From Halothiobacillus sp. 15-55-196 (GTDB lineage: Bacteria; Pseudomonadota; Gammaproteobacteria; Halothiobacillales; Halothiobacillaceae), in contig NCKC01000002.1 of NCBI GenBank assembly GCA_002282715.1, forward strand, positions 32,635-96,634: a DNA stretch of 64,000 nucleotides, written 5' to 3'. The translations under genes and the position numbers were made by a program. Shown here piece after piece: positions 50,745 through 57,935 of this stretch; position 1 is the stretch's first letter; each line of letters begins with the position of its first letter. The notes under the pieces were generated by a model. The model searched no databases and was not told where the DNA came from. It saw nothing but the letters and a program-made list of their open reading frames with translations.

Positions 50745-51155
50745 ACCCGGGCCGCACCATCCCTGAATGAAACATAAAAACAACATCAATTTTAAAAAAA
50801 CAACACTCGCCCACCCAACCCAAACCCAAGAGCAACGAACGAAAATACACCAGAAAGTTGAAAAAACCGAAACATAAGTTAATGAAAATAAATCATAAGG
50901 CAGCAACAAGCAAAGTACTTATATAAATAAATAAGCATTTACTAATACACAAACTACTGATTTATTAATATTTTTTCGCGCACCCTCAATTTTCTTGAAT
51001 TCACCCGGTTTACATTTCTGTTACCTTACGCGGGCCTCGAAGCAACCCGTCATCAGAATGTGGGCACCCGCATAGCGGGAAACGAGCAGATGCGCGCCCA
51101 ACTCCAGTAGAGGGGAACGGGCCGCAAAAACAATCAATCAGGAGACTGGATAAAA
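50745..51155 (+). promoter_or_regulatory. Intergenic leader before the FadL-type porin
   Basis: 411 bases with no gene recognised. The first 250 bases are strikingly A-rich on this strand (runs such as TTTTAAAAAAACAAC) and poor in GC compared with the flanks. Bases about 51050-51115 contain GC-rich self-complementary stretches (for example ACCCGCATAGCGGGAAACG), suggesting a structured 5' leader. AGGAG lies 11 bases before ATG 51156. No promoter can be placed with confidence. Confidence 0.4.
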
Positions 51156-52526
51156 ATGGTATTCAAACGTTCACTACTGGCCGCATCGGTTGCCGCCACC
51201 TTGATCGCCTCAGGCGCTGCACACGCAACGAATGGTTATTTTTCTCACGGTTACGGCGTGAAAAGCATGGGTATGGGCGGCGGTGGCGTGGCCCTGCCGA
51301 ACGACAGCGCGATGATTATCGCCACCAACCCGGCAGGCATCACCGAAACCGGCACTCAGATCAACTTTGATATCTCCTGGTTCCATCCGGTGCGTGGTTA
51401 CTCACAAACAGGGGCGGCCTTTGGCTTAGGCGCAGCAGATACCGACAGCGGCAGCACCAACTTCTACATCCCTGAACTTTCTGCCAGCTACGTCATTAAT
51501 GACACCAACTCTGTCGGTATTGCGATTTACGGCAATGGTGGCATGAATACGGATTTCTCTAGCACCGCACCTTCCCTGATTGGCGGTGGAAATGGCGGCA
51601 CTTATGGCCCGAACATGGCAAATGGCAGCCCAATCGAAGCGGGTGTCAACCTAAAGCAAATGTTCATTGCCCCCACCTACGCGCACAAATTTATGGACGG
51701 CAAACTGTCTGTGGGTGCCAGCATTTTGTTCGCTCGGCAAACCATTGCAGTCAAAGGTCTTCAGAACTTTGATAACCCCATGTTCACAACTCAGCCAGGT
51801 TCTGTGACCAATAACGGCTCATCCATGTCCACAGGTTGGGGTGGAAAAGTGGGCGTTCTGTACCACGCGACAGACGCCATCACGCTTGCTGGTAGCTACC
51901 AGACAAAGATGGCCATGAGTAAGTTCAACGCATACTCTGGTCTCTTTGCCGAAGGCGGCAAGTTCGATATTCCCTCTACTTGGACCGTTGGTGGCGCGTT
52001 CAAAGTTGCACCAGCCTGGACGTTGACCGCTGACTTCCAGCGCATCAATTACTCAGGTGTGAAGGCAATTTCAAATCCATCGACTGCCTATTTACTCCCT
52101 GGTGGTTTCCCATGTGGATCGGGTGCACCTGGAACCAGTTCGACTCAATGTCTGGGTGGCTCTGATGGTGCTGGATTTGGCTGGAAAGACGTGAATGTCG
52201 TCAAGTTGGGCGCCCAGTGGCAAATGAGTCCGGCTCTGCAATTGCGCGTGGGCTTCAACCACGGCACCAACCCGGTCGGTCCAGAAGATGTTGTTTTTAA
52301 CACCATTGCCCCAGGTATTGTTAAAAATCATTACACCGCTGGCTTCACCTATGCCTTGGACAAAAACCAAGAAATCAGCGGTGCTTTCATGTATGCACCA
52401 ACCGTTTCTGTCACTGGGCCCAATGCTATTCCAAGTGCTTTAAGCGGTGGTATGGCTCCTGTTGTCGATACAACAATCCACATGAAGCAGTACGAAGCCA
52501 CCATCGGTTATGCCTACAAGTTCTAA
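51156..52526 (+). CDS. OmpP1/FadL-family outer membrane transport protein
   Basis: Outer-membrane beta-barrel for hydrophobic substrates (long-chain fatty acids or aromatic hydrocarbons in characterised members). The 456-residue protein has a signal peptide cleaved after AHA (about 24) and the FadL N-terminal hatch NGYFSHGYGVKSMGMGGGGV with the NPA motif (TNPAGITETGTQINF). Alternating beta-strand segments run to the terminal aromatic residue in ATIGYAYKF, the normal end of an outer-membrane barrel. The substrate is unknown. It is followed by a strong terminator and stands alone. Confidence 0.93.
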   Translation: MVFKRSLLAASVAATLIASGAAHATNGYFSHGYGVKSMGMGGGGVALPNDSAMIIATNPAGITETGTQINFDISWFHPVRGYSQTGAAFGLGAADTDSGSTNFYIPELSASYVINDTNSVGIAIYGNGGMNTDFSSTAPSLIGGGNGGTYGPNMANGSPIEAGVNLKQMFIAPTYAHKFMDGKLSVGASILFARQTIAVKGLQNFDNPMFTTQPGSVTNNGSSMSTGWGGKVGVLYHATDAITLAGSYQTKMAMSKFNAYSGLFAEGGKFDIPSTWTVGGAFKVAPAWTLTADFQRINYSGVKAISNPSTAYLLPGGFPCGSGAPGTSSTQCLGGSDGAGFGWKDVNVVKLGAQWQMSPALQLRVGFNHGTNPVGPEDVVFNTIAPGIVKNHYTAGFTYALDKNQEISGAFMYAPTVSVTGPNAIPSALSGGMAPVVDTTIHMKQYEATIGYAYKF

Positions 52527-52587
52527 TCGAGTCTCTATCGATTAAACCGGTTTAGCACCGCCCTCACAGGGCGGAAACCGACCAAAA

Positions 52588-52618
52588 ACCCCGCGCTCTT
52601 ATCGAGGCGGGGTTTTTT
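52588..52618 (+). terminator. Intrinsic terminator after the FadL-type gene
   Basis: ACCCCGC, an 11-12-base loop, then GCGGGGTTTTTT, 62 bases after the stop codon. Confidence 0.93.
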
Positions 52619-52805
52619 ATTTCATACAAAACCATCACCACGATTGATCCATCACAATGGCAAGCCCATCCCAGTAGCGAAAAACCGTCGGTGAATTTAC
52701 ACCGTACCGCAGCGCAAAGGGACTCCCCTGCCATTATCTCACGCCAAACCCTAGGCTGATACTGATAAATACCAGCAAACTCTCAGCAATCATCATCTCC
52801 AACTT

Positions 52806-52958
52806 GGCCAGGGAACCTCTGATTGAATCCCTCGTGCTACGCAGGCTGGCGCCTGCTCCGCATTAAGTTGGCGCAAGCCTGTTTCGCGCCGCGCCTTGCA
52901 ACTCATCCCTCAAAAGACCGTCTCGGCCACGAAGGATTCAATCAGAGCTTCCCTGGCC
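52806..52958. repeat. MITE-like element, family C, copy 1 (overlaps the lysR 3' end)
   Basis: 153 bases with long terminal inverted repeats. The left arm is GGCCAGGGAACCTCTGATTG, continuing AATCC; the right arm read inward is GGCCAGGGAAGCTCTGATTG, continuing AATCC: one mismatch in 25. The interior contains CTCGTGCTACGCAGGCTGG and the core AGTTGGCGCAAGCCTG (52866-52881). The right arm contains the lysR stop codon (52938-52940), so the last residues of LysR are encoded by the repeat. A diverged copy in the same orientation lies at 53904-54048. Confidence 0.78.
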
Positions 52959-53819
52959 ATGCTCCAATACCGTCGCACCCTCCGACTGGAGCACGCACCG
53001 CAAACTATCCAGTGCCGCCTGCATGGCATAATCCTTACGATTGACGAGATGCACAGCATAGGCCGGAATTTTGATCGTTGGGCTGTTCGGTATCCGCCAC
53101 AACTGCTGTGCTTCAATCTGACCCCGTACAACTCGCCAAGGGAAAAAGCCTGAGCCACCCCATTGCCGTATCTGTTGCATCACCAGCCAGACGGCATCCG
53201 TCGTAATTGCAGGTGCTTGAAACTGCGGAAATAACAAGAGAAATTCCGCCTGAAATTCCGCCCCCCAGTCCATATGGATGTATTTAGGGTCAGGCCAGAC
53301 AAGATCGGGGTTCGTCGTCACCAGAACCAATTCGTCATCGAACAGATACTCAGACTTCAGGCCAAATCGAAAATCCGCGGTGTAAACCACTCCCATATCG
53401 ATGGTTCCCTGCAACAGCATCCGCGTGGTATCAGGCTCAAAGCCAACCTCCAAGCGCAATGCAATATCAGGATACGATGTGCGCATCACAGCAACCCACT
53501 GGGTTAAAAATCCATCCCATAAGGAAATACGCCCTCGCATCACGAAGCTCTCTCTGAATTCGGAAAGCAAGCCAATTTCATGGCGTGCTTGTTCAAAGAT
53601 ACGCATCAACCCCGTTGCATGGCGCAAAAACCGTTGCCCCGATGGAGTCAACTCTGCCCCCCTTTTTCCACGACTGAATAGCGTGGCGCCAAGGACCTGC
53701 TCTAAGACAAGAATCCGATTACTTATCGTCGATTGGGTGACATGCAATCGATGTGCCGCAGCACTGAAGCTTCCCGATTCGGTTACCGCAAGAAATGTCC
53801 GCACAGATTCGATATCCAT
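52938..53819 (-). CDS. LysR-family transcriptional regulator, divergent from the Ehr operon
   Basis: 293 residues. An N-terminal winged helix-turn-helix (SVRTFLAVTESGSFSAAAHR, LHVTQSTISNRI, residues 5-65) is followed by the LysR effector domain. The divergent arrangement with a shared control region predicts that it regulates the operon starting at 54051 and itself. The ligand is unknown. Its last six residues and stop lie in the right arm of the family C repeat, so an insertion may have replaced the original C-terminus. It is shorter than CbbR-type regulators and I see no specific reason to call it CbbR. Confidence 0.9.
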   Translation of the reverse strand: MDIESVRTFLAVTESGSFSAAAHRLHVTQSTISNRILVLEQVLGATLFSRGKRGAELTPSGQRFLRHATGLMRIFEQARHEIGLLSEFRESFVMRGRISLWDGFLTQWVAVMRTSYPDIALRLEVGFEPDTTRMLLQGTIDMGVVYTADFRFGLKSEYLFDDELVLVTTNPDLVWPDPKYIHMDWGAEFQAEFLLLFPQFQAPAITTDAVWLVMQQIRQWGGSGFFPWRVVRGQIEAQQLWRIPNSPTIKIPAYAVHLVNRKDYAMQAALDSLRCVLQSEGATVLEHGQGSSD

Positions 53820-53833
53820 TAACTCTAATCCAT

Positions 53834-53867
53834 CGATTTTTTCGATATTTATGAACTAAAAAAATCG
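53834..53867. promoter_or_regulatory. Candidate LysR operator
   Basis: An inverted repeat CGATTTTTT (53834-53842) and AAAAAATCG (53859-53867), perfect over 9 bp with a 16-base spacer, lies between the lysR start and the candidate promoter of the Ehr operon. LysR regulators bind dyads of this kind near divergent promoters. This is inferred from position and symmetry only. Confidence 0.45.
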
Positions 53868-53868
53868 T

Positions 53869-53898
53869 TTGTCAAATAGAATCGGTAGCCATTATTCT
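53869..53898 (+). promoter_or_regulatory. Candidate promoter of the Ehr operon
   Basis: TTGTCA (53869-53874) and TATTCT (53893-53898) are spaced by 18 bases, immediately after the candidate LysR dyad and just before the family C repeat. Transcription from here would include the repeat in the leader. The -10 match is modest. Confidence 0.4.
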
Positions 53899-53903
53899 GA
53901 TCT

Positions 53904-54048
53904 AGGGATATTTGATCAAACCCCTCGTGCTAAGCGGTCTTGCGTCTGCTTCGCATTGAGCTGGTGTAAGCCCGTTTCGCGGCGCGCCTTGCGACTCATC
54001 CCTCAACCGCCCGTCTCGGCCACGACGGATTTAATTAGAGGTTTTTTT
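53904..54048. repeat. MITE-like element, family C, copy 2 (leader of the Ehr operon)
   Basis: About 145 bases, clearly homologous to 52806-52958 in the same orientation. Shared stretches include CCTCGTGCTA, GCATT.AG.TGG.G.AAGCC, GTTTCGCG and CTCGGCCACGA. Its ends have diverged: left AGGGATATTTGATCAAACCC, right GGATTTAATTAGAGG. The right-end GAGG falls 8-9 bases before the ATG at 54051 and is the only Shine-Dalgarno-like sequence there. The region would fold strongly in the mRNA. Confidence 0.72.
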
Positions 54049-54050
54049 AA

Positions 54051-54314
54051 ATGGCTACAGCCGATCTAGTTCACGCTAGCTGTGCCCCGTTCGGTTTCGA
54101 TCATCGTACTATTGTCGAGGCTTCAGGCGTGGTGTCGCTAGCCACCCAGCGTAAGGCACTCAGTAACGAGCAAGTGCGTGGTCATGTTGATTCGTTCCTC
54201 CGAGTTGCCCATGCTTTGAAGCGCGCGAGCGTGGAGCTGATTAACGAAAATAACACGCGCACCGCGAACGGTAGTGGTCTGTGTCTGATGCAAATCAAAG
54301 GGGCGACGCTATGA
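54051..54314 (+). CDS. Small conserved-position protein heading the Ehr operon, unknown function
   Basis: 87 residues, no signal peptide or membrane segment. The N-terminal half is of mixed composition (MATADLVHASCAPFGFDHRT); the C-terminal half looks helical (VDSFLRVAHALKRASVELIN). Its stop codon overlaps the hyfB start in ATGA, which argues that it is translated and coupled to hyfB. The only ribosome site is GAGG in the preceding repeat. I recognise no family. A regulatory or assembly role is possible but unsupported; it could also be a leader peptide controlling hyfB translation. Confidence 0.65.
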   Translation: MATADLVHASCAPFGFDHRTIVEASGVVSLATQRKALSNEQVRGHVDSFLRVAHALKRASVELINENNTRTANGSGLCLMQIKGATL

Positions 54315-56311
54315 GCATCACGCTTGCTTTGCAATTGGCAGAGGGTGCTATTGTCTTGGCGCTTTTGTCTGCATTGGTGTCCTTTTTTCCTGCCACCGTC
54401 CGCCGTCATGTGGCCATGCCGCTATTTACCCTTTCGGGGCTGGTTGCACTTGTAGCAGGCTTGGTCGCCTTGATTAATGGCGGGGTGGCAACCGCCCAAC
54501 TGCCGCTTGGCCTGCCGTGGTTACCTTGGCAGGTTCGCATGGATGTCCTGTCTGGCTTCTTCCTCAGCATTATCGGTGTGGTGAGCTTTGCTGTCGGTAT
54601 TTACGCACCCGGTTATGTACGCGGTTTCGAGAGGGGGAGTGACTCCCTGCGCGCGCTGGGCGGGTTTACCGGGCTTTTCCTCGCGGGCATGATGCTTGTG
54701 GTTATAGCCGATGACGCATTCATGTTCATGGTAGCCTGGGAGCTGATGTCGCTGTCGAGCTATTTTCTCGTCGCCTGGCACCACGATCACGCCGCCAACC
54801 GGCGTGCGGCATTTCTTTATCTGCTCATGGCTCATGTGGGCGGTCTGAGCATCCTGCTGGGTTTCGGGGTGTTGGCTTCCTTCGGTGGCGGTTTCACCTT
54901 TGAAGCAATGCGCGGCGCGCCTCTCTCTTTCGGCTGGGCCAGCGTCGCTTTCGTGCTGGCCTTTATCGGTTTCGGCATGAAAGCGGGATTGGTGCCGTTA
55001 CATGCCTGGTTGCCAGAGGCCCATCCGGTTGCGCCATCCCATATTTCGGCACTCATGTCCGGCGTGATGCTCAAGGTGGCGGTCTATGGTTTTATCCGGT
55101 TTGTCTTCGATCTGATCGGCACTGTGCACTGGCAGTGGGGTGTCGTGGTGCTGATCTTCGGTAGCTTGTCGGCTGTCATCGGTGTGTTGTTGGCGCTGAT
55201 GCAGAATGATCTCAAGCGACTGCTGGCCTACAGTTCCGTGGAAAATTTAGGCATTATCTTTGTCGGGTTGGGGTTGGCACTGCTGTTCTTCGCTGAAGGA
55301 CATCCTCTCATTGGCTCCTTGGCTTTTGTCGCGGCGCTTTATCACAGCGTCAATCATGCCCTGTTCAAGGGGTTGCTGTTCCTCGGGGCAGGCGCCATTT
55401 TGCACAGCGCGAATGAACGCGATCTGGAGAAAATGGGCGGTCTGCTGCGCCGCATGCCCTGGACAGGCCTCTTCTTTCTCGTGGGCAGTATTTCCATTGC
55501 GGCCCTGCCGCCGTTCAATGGTTTTGTTTCAGAGTGGCTGAGTTTTCAGGCCGCGCTGCAGGCATGGAACCTGGATGGAGGGGTGTTGCGCAGCTTTGTG
55601 TCGATCGTGGTCTCATTGCTGGCACTTACCGGAGCATTGGTGGCAGCGACCTTCGTCAAGGTTTATGGCGTGGCCTTTCTGGGACAAGCGCGAAGCCGTA
55701 CCGTACGACGAGCGCACAAAGTGCCGCTCAGTATGCGGCTTGGTCAAGGGATTCTGGCCATTTTGTGCCTGTTGCTTGGCATTCTGCCGACCTTTTTCAT
55801 CGACTTGTTCAATGCTGTACCGCGTGAAATCCTGGGGCATGGTTTGTCACAGGCATCAGCTCATGGCTGGCTCTGGCTAACGCCAATTTCTGAGAAAACA
55901 GCGAGTTATAGTGCGCCATTAGTGGCCTTGATCCTGTTTGTTATCCTCGTGCTTGGCTTGTGGCTGGTCGGGCGGGGCACTCGTCGAGTTCGGTTAGGTG
56001 ATGCCTGGAATTACGGACATGCCTCGCTCACCCCTTCGATGCAATACACCGGTACGGCCTTTGTTCAACCGATTCGGCAGGTATACGGGCTGTTGTTTCA
56101 GATAAATGATGGGGTTGAAACGCAGCAGGATGGTAGAAGGCGTTATTTTTTACAAGTGACTGACCGAGCCTGGGGGCTCCTCTACGTTCCGATTGCGCGC
56201 TGGGTCGAATGGTCGTCGCGCCAGGCAGTGCGTCTGCAATCTGGCAGTATCCGTATCTATCTTGCCTGGACATTAGCCGCTTTACTGTTGTTACTATGGT
56301 TGGAGGTATGA
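54311..56311 (+). CDS. hyfB: HyfB-like antiporter-type membrane subunit
   Basis: 666-residue polytopic membrane protein of the proton-antiporter (Mrp/NuoL) superfamily, close in length to E. coli HyfB (672). It shows the conserved antiporter signature WELMSLSSYFLVAWHHD and the channel Lys/His region KAGLVPLHAWLPEAHPVAPS, with LMSGVMLKVAVYG following; later LAYSSVENLGIIFVGLG matches the family. In group 4 hydrogenases and complex I, such subunits move protons or sodium. The start is ATG 54311, overlapping the preceding gene (ATGA); the stop overlaps an ATG at 56308. It is the first membrane subunit of the six-gene set. Confidence 0.93.
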   Translation: MSITLALQLAEGAIVLALLSALVSFFPATVRRHVAMPLFTLSGLVALVAGLVALINGGVATAQLPLGLPWLPWQVRMDVLSGFFLSIIGVVSFAVGIYAPGYVRGFERGSDSLRALGGFTGLFLAGMMLVVIADDAFMFMVAWELMSLSSYFLVAWHHDHAANRRAAFLYLLMAHVGGLSILLGFGVLASFGGGFTFEAMRGAPLSFGWASVAFVLAFIGFGMKAGLVPLHAWLPEAHPVAPSHISALMSGVMLKVAVYGFIRFVFDLIGTVHWQWGVVVLIFGSLSAVIGVLLALMQNDLKRLLAYSSVENLGIIFVGLGLALLFFAEGHPLIGSLAFVAALYHSVNHALFKGLLFLGAGAILHSANERDLEKMGGLLRRMPWTGLFFLVGSISIAALPPFNGFVSEWLSFQAALQAWNLDGGVLRSFVSIVVSLLALTGALVAATFVKVYGVAFLGQARSRTVRRAHKVPLSMRLGQGILAILCLLLGILPTFFIDLFNAVPREILGHGLSQASAHGWLWLTPISEKTASYSAPLVALILFVILVLGLWLVGRGTRRVRLGDAWNYGHASLTPSMQYTGTAFVQPIRQVYGLLFQINDGVETQQDGRRRYFLQVTDRAWGLLYVPIARWVEWSSRQAVRLQSGSIRIYLAWTLAALLLLLWLEV

Positions 56312-56313
56312 CG

Positions 56314-57261
56314 ATGTCTGCCTGGGTATTCACATTGATTCAGGCCTTGTTGTACCTGGCGCTGGCACCCTTGTTGGCCGGTTGGATACAAAAAGTCAAG
56401 GCGCGTTTGCAAAATCGTCGAGGGGCGTCGATCTGGCAGCCCTACCGAAATCTTTACAAACTGTTTGCCAAAGAAGCGCGCATGGCGCACACCGCATCGC
56501 CGGTGTTTCGTGCCGCTCCCTATATCGTGTTTGCTGCCATCTGGCTGGCGGCGTCAGCGATTCCTCTGCTCACCACGGATTTGCCAACCGCAGCCATGGC
56601 CGATGTCATTGTGATCGCCGGCCTGCTGGGCTTGTCTCGTTTTTTTCTGGCCTTGGCAGGCATGGATGTTGGCACAGCGTTCGGAGGTATGGGGGCTTCG
56701 CGTGAGGTGTTTATATCGGCGTTGGCCGAGCCTGCCATGCTGATGGCGGTGTTTACCCTGGCAATGACAGCACACACGACAAATCTGGCCACTGCGGTGG
56801 GAGATCTGCTAGTTAGCGCACCATTCCTGCGCCCCTCTTTTTTGTTTGCGCTGATTGCGGTGGTTTTGGTAGTGATTGCCGAAACAGGCCGTATTCCGGT
56901 AGATAACCCTTCTACTCACCTCGAACTCACCATGATTCATGAGGCGTTGATTCTGGAGTATTCAGGCCGTCAACTGGCATTGCTGGAATGGGCGGCACAA
57001 CTTAAGTTGTTGTTATTTGCAACACTGCTGGTCAATGTGTTCCTGCCTTGGGGGACTGCTCAGAGCATCCATCCGAATGCGATCGGTATAGCTTTTGTGT
57101 TGTTTGTGGTCAAGATCGCCCTTTTGGGGGTGGCGTTGGCGGTGAGTGAAACGCTTCTTGCGAAAATGCGCATCTTCCGAATTCCGGTTTTCCTAAATAT
57201 GGCTCTGCTAATGGCTTTCCTGGGTTTGATGAGCCATGTGATTCTTGAGGTGGGTGCATGA
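56314..57261 (+). CDS. hyfC: HyfC-like membrane anchor subunit (NuoH type)
   Basis: 315 residues, the same length as E. coli HyfC, with about eight hydrophobic segments. The NuoH-family signature around the quinone- or cluster-facing loop is visible: ETGRIPVDNPSTHLELTMIH, then EYSGRQLALLEWAAQLK. It links the soluble NuoD/NuoB-like module to the antiporter subunits. I chose ATG 56314 because GGAGG lies 7 bases upstream; the ATG at 56308, in frame, is too close to that site. The stop overlaps hyfE (ATGA). Confidence 0.92.
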   Translation: MSAWVFTLIQALLYLALAPLLAGWIQKVKARLQNRRGASIWQPYRNLYKLFAKEARMAHTASPVFRAAPYIVFAAIWLAASAIPLLTTDLPTAAMADVIVIAGLLGLSRFFLALAGMDVGTAFGGMGASREVFISALAEPAMLMAVFTLAMTAHTTNLATAVGDLLVSAPFLRPSFLFALIAVVLVVIAETGRIPVDNPSTHLELTMIHEALILEYSGRQLALLEWAAQLKLLLFATLLVNVFLPWGTAQSIHPNAIGIAFVLFVVKIALLGVALAVSETLLAKMRIFRIPVFLNMALLMAFLGLMSHVILEVGA

Positions 57262-57935
57262 ACATGTCGCTACTGCAACAATTAATTATCGTTCTCGCTG
57301 CGGGGGTGATGTTCAGTTCCTTCGCGATGTTGAGGCAAGAGCGACTGAGTACGGCCATTTATACCTTTGCTTTGCAGGGCTTATTCGTGGCCATGGTCAC
57401 AGCACTCATTGCTGCCAGTGATGATCTTGATCATCTTTATTTTTCCGCAATTCTTGTCTTTGGCTTAAAGGTGCTTCTGATCCCTTGGATGCTGCACCGT
57501 CAGGTACGCCGCCTCGAACTGGATCGCCATCGGGAATCTATATCTCATCCAGTTCTGGTGATCATGGCCGCGTTGGGGTTGGTCGTCTTCAGTTATTGGC
57601 TTGTCTTGCCTCTGGTGCAATCTGAAATGCAGTTCACTCGCAATATCGTCGCCGTGAGTCTGGCCGTCGTGCTCATTGGCTTACTGATGATGGTGGTTCG
57701 GGCCCAAGCGGTGGTGCAGGTGCTAGGTTTCATGTCTATTGAAAATGGTTTGTTCTTGGCCGCGGTATCTGCCACGTCGGGTTTGCCGCTGGTGGTCGAA
57801 TTGGGGGTTGCCTTTGATGTGCTGGTGGCCATGGTGTTATTCGGCGTGTTCTTCTTCCAGATCCGCGAGAGCATCGATTCACTTAATGTGGATCGCTTGA
57901 ACCGGCTCACTGAACGCACGGGGGACGAGCTATGA
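57258..57935 (+). CDS. hyfE: HyfE-like membrane subunit (NuoK-like N-half)
   Basis: 225 residues (E. coli HyfE 216) with about seven hydrophobic helices. The stretch VVQVLGFMSIENGLFLAAVS is typical of the HyfE/NuoK family, with the membrane-embedded Glu in SIENG. The C-terminus is a short charged tail (SIDSLNVDRLNRLTERTGDE). It overlaps hyfC and hyfF by ATGA at both ends. In related complexes it sits between the anchor subunit and the antiporter subunits. Confidence 0.9.
   Translation: MNMSLLQQLIIVLAAGVMFSSFAMLRQERLSTAIYTFALQGLFVAMVTALIAASDDLDHLYFSAILVFGLKVLLIPWMLHRQVRRLELDRHRESISHPVLVIMAALGLVVFSYWLVLPLVQSEMQFTRNIVAVSLAVVLIGLLMMVVRAQAVVQVLGFMSIENGLFLAAVSATSGLPLVVELGVAFDVLVAMVLFGVFFFQIRESIDSLNVDRLNRLTERTGDEL

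Noticed and set aside
52823..53044. Frames inside the family C repeat
   Set aside because: They follow the palindromic repeat, are not conserved between the two copies and lack ribosome sites.
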